Assembly (NCBI GenBank): GCA_015654985.1
Contig: JAATFW010000029.1
Span: forward strand, 1-34,451
Source of the DNA: Sphingobacteriales bacterium
Lineage (GTDB): Bacteria; Bacteroidota; Bacteroidia; Sphingobacteriales; Sphingobacteriaceae
Length of the DNA stretch: 34,451 bases
Reading direction: 5' to 3'
Below, one piece after another: positions 24,607 through 34,000 of this stretch; positions within the stretch are counted from its first letter, which is position 1; each line of letters starts with the position of its first letter. The notes beneath the pieces were generated by a model, which ran no database searches, had not been told where the DNA came from, and saw only the letters and a program-made list of their open reading frames with translations. Both the position numbers and the translations under genes were made by a program.

Positions 24607-27600
24607 TTAAAAACTAAGATCCAGGCCGGCCAGAATATAGCGGCTTCGGGGATACGCTGAATAATCAACGCCAGGAGTAAGCGGCCCCCTTCTTGTATTT
24701 GCTTCAGGATCGTAGCCGGAATACTTTGTAAAAGTATAGAGATTATTAACGGTTCCATATATTCTCAAACGGGAGAACACTTTGGTCCGGTTAAGAAAGT
24801 TCTGCGGAAGGGAATATCCAATGGTAATGTTAGAAAGTCTCAGGAAGGAACCGTCTTCAATTTCATAAGATGTCAAAATATATTGTCCGGTCGGAGGCGT
24901 CCAGAAAGATGTATTTGCATTCATTTCCCGTAACCTGTCAGGGTCTGTTACCTTTACCCCGTTTTCATCGAACCATTTCCACCGGTCCTTTACAACGGAA
25001 AGCATATTGTTGTCTTTGTACAGGTATTGTCCGGTAAATTCGCTTTTGTTAGCATTATACGTCTTTTTACCCAAAGCAAAATTCATAAAAATGGATGCAT
25101 CAAAATTTTTGTATCTCAACTGATTGTTAAGACCTCCGGCGAACTTAGGCGTGGCTTCACCAAGTACCTTTCTGTCATCCGTAGTAAGAAGATAACTTTC
25201 TGTATTTGTAAGCTTCTTCAGTTTCATATCTCCCGGTTGCGGGTTCTTTCCACCCAGAGCAACTTCTCTCGCATTAGGGATTCCATCTTTTAGTGTGTAA
25301 GAATACGTGTCGCTTGAAGAATTATAGGCAACATCAAAATCATCCAGCTCATACCGGCCGTCAGAAACGTAACCATAGAACTGCCCTACAGGGCCTCCAA
25401 CCTGAACAATAAAATCATCGCCGTTAATTCCGCCGGAAGCTGTCAGATAACTGGTTTTAGGAGATCCGAAGGGATCCAGGCCAAGGCTGACAATTCTGTT
25501 TTTATTATGGGAAATATTAAAGTTTATTGAATAGTTGAAGTTTTTATTGCTGACAACAAGACCATTCAATTGCAGTTCAATCCCCTTATTCGACGTTTTC
25601 CCGATATTTTCCTGCCGCTCCTGATATCCCGATGTTCCTGGCATCTTCGACAACAACAGTAAATCTTTGGTGTTGTTATTATAAACATCTACTGTTGCGT
25701 TCAACCGTCCTTTGAATAATTCTAAGTCGAAGCCCAAATTCCTGGAAATGGTGGTCTCCCATTTGATATTTGGATTGGCAAATCCATTTGGAGCAAATCC
25801 AGGTGTAACCGACTCGCCCGTTGCATAGCCATAATTACCGCCGGCAACATACAGGGTTTTCCACTTATCCACTCCAATCCGGTTATTACCACCAGCCCCA
25901 TAGCTGGCCCTCAGCTTCAGGTTATTAATCCAATCCAGATCAAGTTTTTTAAAGAAATCTTCCTGGCTGATTCTCCAGGCAACTTGTCCTGAAGGAAACA
26001 TTGCATTACGGTTTTCCGGGGCGAATAAAGAAGAAGCATCGTTTCGAAGAATAAAAGATCCAAGGTATTTATCTTTATAAGAATAAGATACCCGGCCAAA
26101 AAAGGAGAATAGCTTAGTCGTCGATTCAGAAGTTGTTGCAGGGTCCTGGATAGCTCCATTAGGCGGAGTAGCCTTTTGTATTCCCGCAATTGCCTGCTCC
26201 GGCGTTAAGTCTACAGGCAGCCATTTTATCGTATTTCCATAGTTCAGGCTTCTGCTTTGGTTGACTTCCTCCCCGGCGAGCAGAGTTATCTTATGTTCTT
26301 TTGCTATGTTGAAATCATATGAAATGGTATTACTGTTCGTAATGGTTAACGTTGAGATCGTTCCGATACTTACAACGGGCAGATTGGCATTCTGCCGTGC
26401 AACTGAAGTAATGGAGCTGCTGTACTGGTCTGTTCTTCGTTCTGTATTTGTTATACCAAATACCGTTCTCACTGTAAGGCCCCTGGCAAGAGTATACTGG
26501 GCGTTCGCGCCGGTAATGATCTGATTCGTATAATCATTTTTCGTTTCAGCATAGGCACCCAGAACCGGACTAATCAGGTTAGTCAGATTAGCATAATCAG
26601 GATCGAATTCATCAACAGCAGGATCCATTCCGAAATCCATGTAAGGCCGGTACCGCACCGCATTCCTCAGCCTGTTATTACTCTGAGAGACGGTGTTTGA
26701 GGTACCTACTCCCAATATATCCTGCCTGCTATAACGGGCATTGAATCCAAAGCGAAACTTATCTGTGGCATTGTTATCATAACGAAAGGCGGCAAAAGTA
26801 CGCTTAGCCCCTGAGTTCAGCATAATCCCGTCTTCCTTGTAATTATTAACGGTGAAATTGAAGTTTGAGGATTTGTCACCGCCGTTTATATTCAAATTCT
26901 CTGTATGACCAAATGCAGAGCGGCCAAATACAAGGTCCTGCCAGTCAGAAAAAGGGATATTCTTATAAATATCCAGATCTTCAAAAGTGCCATACCTGTC
27001 AGAAAAAGCATCCTTCGTCTGCTGGTCGGTTCCATTGTTATATAGCTGATACTGGTATATAACATAGTCATAAGGCCTCAATACATCGAGATGATTAGTG
27101 ATCTTCCTGGCGCCGGCATAGCTGCTGAAAGAAACATTGGTTTTACCATCCCTTCCGCCGCCTTTTGTTGTGATAAGAACGACACCGTTGGCGCCCCGAG
27201 CCCCGTAAATTGCAGTTGAAGCGATATCCTTGAGCACATCTATAGACTGAATTTCCTGCGGCGATATCACAGATAATGCATTCTCTACCTGGATACCATC
27301 TACAATGTAAAGCGGCGAGTTGTCCTGAGTTATAGAACCGCCTCCCCTGACGCGGATGTCGATATCGGCCCCTGGCCGGCCTTCTGAAGTCGTAACAGAA
27401 ACACCGGCAAGCTTTCCGGCAAGCGCTTCGGCTGCAGTAGCAACGGGGAAATCCTTTATATCCTTTGCACCTACCGATGATACGGCTCCTGTTACAGCAT
27501 TCTTACTAACAGTTGCATACCCGATGTTCACAACACTTACCTCTTCCAGTAAGGTAGCATCCGCAGTTATTAAAGTAACAACAATGTCCTTCTGACCGGT

Positions 27601-27855
27601 AATTACAATTTCCTTTGGGTTAAAACCAATATACCTTACTAAAAGAGTAACACCGCCTGACTGCGGAACGTTAATACGGAATTTTCCGTTCACATCAGTG
27701 GAACCTCCGGTCTTGGCCCCCTTGATAGTCACTGTAGCACCGATCACCGGTTCGCCACCGCTTTCGACAACAGTACCGGTCAATTCTCTTGTCTGCGCCC
27801 ACGAGTTAATACAAAACAGGGTCAGAATGAGAGTTTTAAGTAAGATTTTTCTCAT
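24607..27855 (-). CDS. SusC-family TonB-dependent glycan transporter
   Basis: 1,082 residues. A signal peptide (1-20, ending SWAQ) is followed by a carboxypeptidase-D regulatory-like domain (about 22-100), the TonB-box-like LEEVSVVNIGYATVSK and a plug (about 115-225) with RVRGGGSITQDNSPLYIVDG and DVLKDIASTAIYGARGANG, then the barrel ending SRYILAGLDLSF. It is only moderately similar to the plus-strand SusC, so the two pairs look like separate lineages and not a recent duplication. The gene is 288 bp downstream of GH3 on the same strand; I find no terminator or clear promoter in that gap, so readthrough from GH3 is likely. Confidence 0.95.
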   Translation of the reverse strand: MRKILLKTLILTLFCINSWAQTRELTGTVVESGGEPVIGATVTIKGAKTGGSTDVNGKFRINVPQSGGVTLLVRYIGFNPKEIVITGQKDIVVTLITADATLLEEVSVVNIGYATVSKNAVTGAVSSVGAKDIKDFPVATAAEALAGKLAGVSVTTSEGRPGADIDIRVRGGGSITQDNSPLYIVDGIQVENALSVISPQEIQSIDVLKDIASTAIYGARGANGVVLITTKGGGRDGKTNVSFSSYAGARKITNHLDVLRPYDYVIYQYQLYNNGTDQQTKDAFSDRYGTFEDLDIYKNIPFSDWQDLVFGRSAFGHTENLNINGGDKSSNFNFTVNNYKEDGIMLNSGAKRTFAAFRYDNNATDKFRFGFNARYSRQDILGVGTSNTVSQSNNRLRNAVRYRPYMDFGMDPAVDEFDPDYANLTNLISPVLGAYAETKNDYTNQIITGANAQYTLARGLTVRTVFGITNTERRTDQYSSSITSVARQNANLPVVSIGTISTLTITNSNTISYDFNIAKEHKITLLAGEEVNQSRSLNYGNTIKWLPVDLTPEQAIAGIQKATPPNGAIQDPATTSESTTKLFSFFGRVSYSYKDKYLGSFILRNDASSLFAPENRNAMFPSGQVAWRISQEDFFKKLDLDWINNLKLRASYGAGGNNRIGVDKWKTLYVAGGNYGYATGESVTPGFAPNGFANPNIKWETTISRNLGFDLELFKGRLNATVDVYNNNTKDLLLLSKMPGTSGYQERQENIGKTSNKGIELQLNGLVVSNKNFNYSINFNISHNKNRIVSLGLDPFGSPKTSYLTASGGINGDDFIVQVGGPVGQFYGYVSDGRYELDDFDVAYNSSSDTYSYTLKDGIPNAREVALGGKNPQPGDMKLKKLTNTESYLLTTDDRKVLGEATPKFAGGLNNQLRYKNFDASIFMNFALGKKTYNANKSEFTGQYLYKDNNMLSVVKDRWKWFDENGVKVTDPDRLREMNANTSFWTPPTGQYILTSYEIEDGSFLRLSNITIGYSLPQNFLNRTKVFSRLRIYGTVNNLYTFTKYSGYDPEANTRRGPLTPGVDYSAYPRSRYILAGLDLSF

Positions 27856-28143
27856 AATCGATTAGTTAATTTCAAATTCCGGGTGATTGGGAAATCCCAC
27901 GGTGTTGAATCTGTGATTTTATAATTAGCCTTTTAATTTTGAAATAAAGCCGGAGCCTTGTCTGCCCGATTGAAAGCTTGACGAATATCCCCGTCTGTCG
28001 CAATAAAACTTCTTATGGAATTCTTATCCGGTATATTCCTCGCATTGCCTTTAAATAATTATAGTTAAACATTTTTAGATCCATTTGCTGATAAATTTTA
28101 TGTGCCCGGCATGCAGAATCAGCACGGCTAATCCGTCACATAC

Positions 28144-30774
28144 CTATTGAATAATTATCTCTTTCGTTAATACATTGCCGCTTGTTTTGTTAGGTTCATC
28201 AGGCTGGCTTCCTCCGACGCTTATTTGCACCTTTCCCGAAAGAGGGATACGTATTCCATTCTGATCGACGTATGTCAAATCCTCAGGTGATAAGTTAAAT
28301 GTAGCTACCTGGCTCTCTGAAGGGCTCAAACCTATGCGCTTAAAACACTTCAACGCTTTAAGCGGTCCCTTAACCGATCTGTTGAGACTGGATACATATA
28401 TCTGAACCACTTCATCCCCGGTAACTTTGCCGGTATTCGTAATCCGTACAGACATCGTGATGCCCATGCCTTTCTGAACAGCAGGCGGAATGTCAAACTG
28501 GTCATAATGAAAGGATGTATAACTTAACCCAAAGCCGAAGCCATAGAGTGGCTTGCCCTTAAAGTACCGGTATGTCCTGTTATTCATGGAATAATCAGTA
28601 AATGGAGGCAGATCATTGTCGCTGCGGTAAAAAGTAACAGGCAAACGGCCTGCTGGGTTGTAGTCGCCAAAGAGAATATCAGCCACGGCAGTACCGGCAG
28701 CCTGACCACCATACCAGGCGTTAAGAATAGCAGGAATATGTTCAGATTCCCAGGGAGTAGCAATGGCACTTCCTGTCATCATCACAAAAACTACTGGTTT
28801 TCCCGAGGATGCCAGGGCCTTCATGAGTTCGGTCTGCACAGCGGGAAGAAGGATAGAAGTACGGTCTCCTCCGTTGAAACCGGGATCGTCCACCTTCATT
28901 GCTTCCCCTTCCAGTTGAGGTGAAATTCCTCCGGCAAATATGAACAAGTCGGCATCTGCGTGCTTTTTCACCAGAGCATTAAAATCCGTAACAACATAGT
29001 TCCCTGCGCTAAACCTTATATCAGCCTTACCCTCTCCCTGCCAATATTCTATAACTATTTGATATACAGAATCTTTCTTTTCGTTTAACTGGTACACTTT
29101 TAATCCCCGTGTCTTTTTAGTCCATGCCGATAACACCTCTTTATCATTAATGATGAGGCGATAACCCTCATCTGCTTCGAGTTCAAAAGAAACAGGCCCT
29201 GTAGACGATGCCCTGAAATTAGTTGTATAACGGGCAGAAAAGTTAGCTGCAGGAACATTCCCCGAAACAGACTGGCCCTCCTGCCAGGAATTTTCCACTT
29301 TACTTTCGTATCTGGTAAATACAGGTTTGCCGCTCAGCTCAGTATTATCGAAATACTCGGCTTTGAACCCCTGCCTCCCGTCATAAGAATATTGATTGCT
29401 CAGATCATTGTAAAGCAGTAAACTTTTATTGGTATAGTTAACCGCCTTTTCATAAACTACCTTCGTATTAGCACCAACTTTATCTTTAATCCCGGCAAGT
29501 ACCGTGGAGAGCCTTGACGGGTTACCATTATAGTTGCCAAGAATGGAAACCGGGTTATCGGCATTCGGCCCAAGAACGACAATCTTTTTAAGATCCTTTT
29601 TCAAAGGCAGCAGGTTGTTTTCATTTTTAAGAAGGACCATTGATTCACGGGCCATTTTAAGAGCATGCTTCCGATGGGCTTCACATTCAAGCACAGAATC
29701 AGGAGTCTGAGCATATTTAACCATGTTTACCGGGTCGAACATACCGAGCCTGAAACGCACCATAAATAGCCTTCTCACAGATATATCAATCTGTTTTTCA
29801 GCAATTTTCCCATCTCTTACAGCAGCGACGAGAGCTTTATAGGCATCTGTTCCGCAATCAAGATCGGTACCATGGAAAACGGCGTCAGCCGATGCCGCTT
29901 CGGCATCCGGATGAGTCTTATGATTTTTAAAAAAGTCGTCTATTGCCCAGCAGTCGGAAGTAACATATCCGGTGAACTTCCATTGATTCCGCAGAATATC
30001 TGTCATAAGTATATCATTGGCACAGCAAGGCTGAGTTCTGAAGGCATTATAGGCACACATCACTCCCGCCACTTTCGAATCAATCACAAGCTTTCGAAAA
30101 GCAGGCAGGTACGTATCCCAGAGATCATGTGCACTTACGTCAACATCAAATTTATGACGCAATGGCTCCGGTCCGCTGTGAACTGCATAGTGTTTAGCGC
30201 AGGCAGCTGCCTTTAAATATTTCGGATCATCACCCTGCAGCCCCTTAACAAAAACATCTCCGAGAACAGATGTAAGGTAAGGATCTTCTCCATAGGTCTC
30301 CTGTCCTCTTCCCCACCTGGGATCGCGGAATATATTGATATTAGGGGTCCAGTATGTAAGTCCGGCGTACTTCTCATTCGTCTTTCCGGCAGCTACCCCC
30401 CTGTTATAAACTGCCCTGCCTTCAGAAGCCGAATAATCAGCCATGATTCCTAGGGCCTCCGGGTCAAAAGCTGCTGCCATCGCTATCGCCTGGGGATAAA
30501 CGGTTACTTTATATGGAGTTCTGGCTACCCCGTGTAAGGTTTCATTCCACCAGTCATAGGCAGGAATTCCAAGCCTTGGAATTGCCGGAGAAGAATTAAG
30601 CATCTGAGATACTTTTTCTTCAAGGGTCAGGCGACTAACCAGGTCTTCCACTCTCCTTTCAAATGGCTGTTGGTAATCCTGAAAAAGGTATGGTTTTATC
30701 TGTGCTTTAGTTGTATTGAAAATTATTATACAACCAATTAGAATATGCAAAATTTTGAAATTTTTTATCCTCAT
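28144..30774 (-). CDS. Glycoside hydrolase family 3 enzyme with PA14 insert, beta-xylosidase-like
   Basis: 876 residues with a signal peptide (about 1-24). The N-terminal GH3 barrel carries YDWWNETLHGVA, a form common in beta-xylosidase/arabinofuranosidase members, and the nucleophile Asp274 in GYVTSDCWAIDDF. The C-terminal alpha/beta domain begins near residue 385 (LLPLKKDLKKIVVLGPNAD) and is interrupted by a PA14 domain (about 465-600, AEYFDN to ADIRFSAGNY). It resumes with the LEGE motif (621-624, the probable acid/base region) and finishes with a Fn3-like domain (SVRITNTGKVTGDEVVQIYVS). It should cleave terminal beta-linked sugars from oligosaccharides in the periplasm or at the surface. 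It is the first structural gene after the regulator and is preceded by the direct-repeat/inverted-repeat element at 30871-30943. Confidence 0.92.
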   Translation of the reverse strand: MRIKNFKILHILIGCIIIFNTTKAQIKPYLFQDYQQPFERRVEDLVSRLTLEEKVSQMLNSSPAIPRLGIPAYDWWNETLHGVARTPYKVTVYPQAIAMAAAFDPEALGIMADYSASEGRAVYNRGVAAGKTNEKYAGLTYWTPNINIFRDPRWGRGQETYGEDPYLTSVLGDVFVKGLQGDDPKYLKAAACAKHYAVHSGPEPLRHKFDVDVSAHDLWDTYLPAFRKLVIDSKVAGVMCAYNAFRTQPCCANDILMTDILRNQWKFTGYVTSDCWAIDDFFKNHKTHPDAEAASADAVFHGTDLDCGTDAYKALVAAVRDGKIAEKQIDISVRRLFMVRFRLGMFDPVNMVKYAQTPDSVLECEAHRKHALKMARESMVLLKNENNLLPLKKDLKKIVVLGPNADNPVSILGNYNGNPSRLSTVLAGIKDKVGANTKVVYEKAVNYTNKSLLLYNDLSNQYSYDGRQGFKAEYFDNTELSGKPVFTRYESKVENSWQEGQSVSGNVPAANFSARYTTNFRASSTGPVSFELEADEGYRLIINDKEVLSAWTKKTRGLKVYQLNEKKDSVYQIVIEYWQGEGKADIRFSAGNYVVTDFNALVKKHADADLFIFAGGISPQLEGEAMKVDDPGFNGGDRTSILLPAVQTELMKALASSGKPVVFVMMTGSAIATPWESEHIPAILNAWYGGQAAGTAVADILFGDYNPAGRLPVTFYRSDNDLPPFTDYSMNNRTYRYFKGKPLYGFGFGLSYTSFHYDQFDIPPAVQKGMGITMSVRITNTGKVTGDEVVQIYVSSLNRSVKGPLKALKCFKRIGLSPSESQVATFNLSPEDLTYVDQNGIRIPLSGKVQISVGGSQPDEPNKTSGNVLTKEIIIQ

Positions 30775-30870
30775 TTATTTGGTTTACTTATTACTGATAA
30801 TATCCTGCCGCCGCCTCTGTTCTGCGTGCACAGGATAAAATCAGTCCGGTTAATCAGCGTAAAAATTGAC

Positions 30871-30888
30871 AATGCCATCGTTGGCATT
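30871..30888. promoter_or_regulatory. 18-bp inverted repeat upstream of GH3, identical to the one at 11731
   Basis: AATGCCA-TCGT-TGGCATT on the plus strand is the exact reverse complement of 11731-11748. It lies about 100 bp upstream of the GH3 start and 24 bp downstream (in the minus direction) of the direct repeats. Confidence 0.7.
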
Positions 30889-30912
30889 TATTAGTAAATA
30901 TCGGCATCCTCA

Positions 30913-30943
30913 GGTTTAAAAACTGGTACAAAAGGTACAAAAA
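30913..30943 (-). promoter_or_regulatory. Direct-repeat operator ahead of the GH3-led arm
   Basis: On the minus strand TTTTTGTACC (30943-30934) and TTTTTAAACC (30922-30913) are 21 bp apart, with an additional TTTTGTACC (30933-30925) between them and ACCGG leading in. The pattern equals that at 11678-11708. No TAnnTTTG -7 box follows, which fits an activator-dependent promoter. The remainder of 30775-31026 shows nothing else. Confidence 0.65.
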
Positions 30944-31026
30944 CCGGTCGTTTTTATTAAATAAAGAAAAGTAATTAACTAAGAATAAACATCGACATAT
31001 CTTTCAAAAATAAGGTTTCAATATTT

Positions 31027-34000
31027 TTAGGGCATTTGAATATCGGAACGGCCGGAATGGGTATCCGATCTCTTTCTTATATATTCGGTAGGGCTCATGC
31101 AGAAGCGTTGTCTGAAGCACGTTGCAAAATACTTTGCATTTTTAAATCCAACGGAATAAGCCACGGAGGCAATATCATATTCCCCGGATTCAAGATATCC
31201 CAAAGCCCGTTTAAGCCTCATTTCCCTCACAAATTCAACAGGTGCCATATTTGTCAGGCTCTTGAGTTTTTTATAAAAGGTCGAACGGCTCATATTCATT
31301 GTATCGGCTACGAGATCAATATTAAACCGGGAGTCTTTCATATGCCCGTCAACCGTATCCATAACTTCTTTAAGAAAGAGTTCGTCGTAATTGGTAATTG
31401 AAGCATTTGTTGGTTTAGGTGTGTCATTTCCCCTCCCGATAAGCATTGATTCGAACAGTTTACGCCGTCCCTGAATTAAGTTACGGATCGATGCAAGCAA
31501 AAATTCATTACTGAACGGCTTGGTAATGTAGTAATCTGCTCCGTACTTAAGCCCCACTATCTGGTTTTCAACAGATGTTTTAGCTGAAAGCAATATAATT
31601 GGAACGTGGCTGGTAACAGGATTGTTTTTCAAACGGTCGAGCATTGCAATTCCGTCCATTTTAGGCATCATCACGTCGCTTATTATTACATCAGGAATTA
31701 AGTTCACCGCCTTTAACAACCCTTCCTCACCATCATTTGCTGTCTCTATCTCATATACCGGGGATAGCTGCATATGCAGAAAAGAACGCATATCTGAATT
31801 GTCTTCAACCAGAAGCAACAGATTGCGGTCACCTTGTTTCTGCTTAAAAGGCCCGGTGTTTTCAACTTCCCGCGGAGCAACCGGTACATTGTTATTGTAA
31901 TCTGCCGCTGGACTTTCTGCAAAAACAACAACCTTCGGATCAAAATGATCAGTCCCCGGTTTCAATTCAATCCGTACAGTCAGCCCCCCCCTGTCGTTAT
32001 TCAAAGCGTAAATACGTCCGCCATGCAGATCGATAAATTCCCTGGAAAGGGCCAGCCCAATTCCAGTTCCTCCAATCTGGCTCTCCCCTTCACTTTCCGC
32101 TCTGAAATATAAGCCAAAGATTTGCGCCAATTGCGACTCGGGTACACCGCAACCCTCGTCAGACACTTCAATCACGATATTGCCGGATGTATCTGAATGC
32201 TCGATTTTTATACTAATACTAGTACCTTCCCTTGCAAATTTAAAAGCATTGGCTAATAAATTATAAATCACAATATCCATCTTTTCAGCATCAAACCAGG
32301 CAAAAATCCGGTCCGCCGGTGAATGGACTTCTATTGCGATCTTTTTTTCTCCCGATAAATCGGAAAAGTAACCCGTAACCTTGTTGATAAAATCACTAAC
32401 CTCGTTGCAACTGATTTTTAATGTCGATTTTCCGCTTTGTGCTTTTCGCAAATCAAGTAACTGATTAACAAAACGTACCATCCTGCCGGCATTTCTCCTA
32501 ACCAGATTAAGATGTTCCCTTTCTTCTGTGGAAAGGCGCTTATTCTTTGCTATTTCCTCCAGTGGATTTACGATCAGGGTTAGCGGAGTTCGCAACTCAT
32601 GCGAAATATTTGTAAAGAACGAAAGTTTTAAATCAGTCAGCTTACGTTCGATAATAATTCCCTGGCGAAGCCGGAACATGGTGATTATAGTGCGCCTTAT
32701 CAGAATGAAAAGAACAACCACAATCGTCAGATAGATCATCCGTGCCCACCAGGTAGCCCAGGGAGGTGGAAGGATCGTAATTTCCAGGCTTCTTTGAGGT
32801 ACATTAAGATAAAGGTCTGAACTGTTACTTCTCACCTGGAAAACATATTCTCCGGGGGGAAGATTAGTGTAAGTAGCCCTGGTCTGCTCTTTATTGTTAT
32901 ACCAAATTGAATCAAACCCGAGCAGCCTGTAAGCATACGACTTCCTGCTTTCAGACCTGTAGTCCAATAAACAGTAATCAATACTTAAAATATTCTGGTT
33001 ATGGCGGAGCGTAACATGGCTGGTATTATTGATCACATCGTTGAGCGGAGAACCTGTTTGACCGGATACTACATCTTCGTTATTTACCTGGAAATTTGTA
33101 AGTGCAATATTGGCATTGATTTTCCTGTCATTGATTTTTTCCGGCAAAAAACGGATGTAACCCCGTGACGTACCAAAGATCAGTTCATTGTTTTCAGACC
33201 TAAGGGAAGCAGCCTCAGCAAAATTCATCACGGGCAACCCATCGGTGGCATCATAGTTTCTGAACTTTTGAGTTTTCAGATTAAACCGTGCTAATCCGTT
33301 TTGAGTAGCTATCCACAGGTTATAGTGTTTATCCTCCACACAGCTCAGCAAGTAGTCGCTGGGAAGTCCATTCTGCTTTGAATAATTCCGAAACTTGAGA
33401 GACTTAAACGGGTTATGGAAAATCGCCTTGTTAAGACCGCCGCCAGACGTACATATCCAAAGAGAATTTTCTGAATCGCGGTATATAAACTGTACATCGT
33501 TGTCTCCAAGGCTCTCCTTATTTCCCGGAACCTTTATAATGCGGGTAAACGGGGTTTGAAGCGGATCATTCCTGGTAGGATCGAAAATCAGCAAGCCATC
33601 GGTCGTTCCTATCCAAATATTTCCGGCAGCGTCCGGCGCAATATGCCTTATCCGGCTAAAGGCATCCCGGGGATAACCTTTCAACTTATTTCCTTTGTGA
33701 AAAAATCTTACTTTCATTTGTGATTCATCCACCAGGTTCAACCCTCCACCGAAAGTACCGGCCCAGACACGTCCTTTCTTATCCTCAAACAAAGAATAAA
33801 CAATATCGCTGTTGATAGAATAGGCGTCGTCTTTACTATGAATATACCGGGTAACTCTGTAGATGGTCTGGTCCCTGTTTACAGGAGTTGCTTTCAGCAA
33901 ACCATTTCCCTTTGTTCCCAGCCAGATGTTATTTTTGTTATCTGCCAGCACCGAATAGACCCCGCCCATTCCTTCTGCCGGAGTATTTAAAAATGTAATA

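Noticed and set aside
24591-24758. N-terminal extension of the second SusD gene into SusC
   Set aside because: Would replace a clear lipoprotein signal with non-signal sequence; the start at 24590 fits the family.
12114-27855. Possible duplication of one SusC/SusD pair to create the other
   Set aside because: Similarity is limited to family motifs; signal peptides, lengths and barrels differ widely, so recent duplication is not supported.
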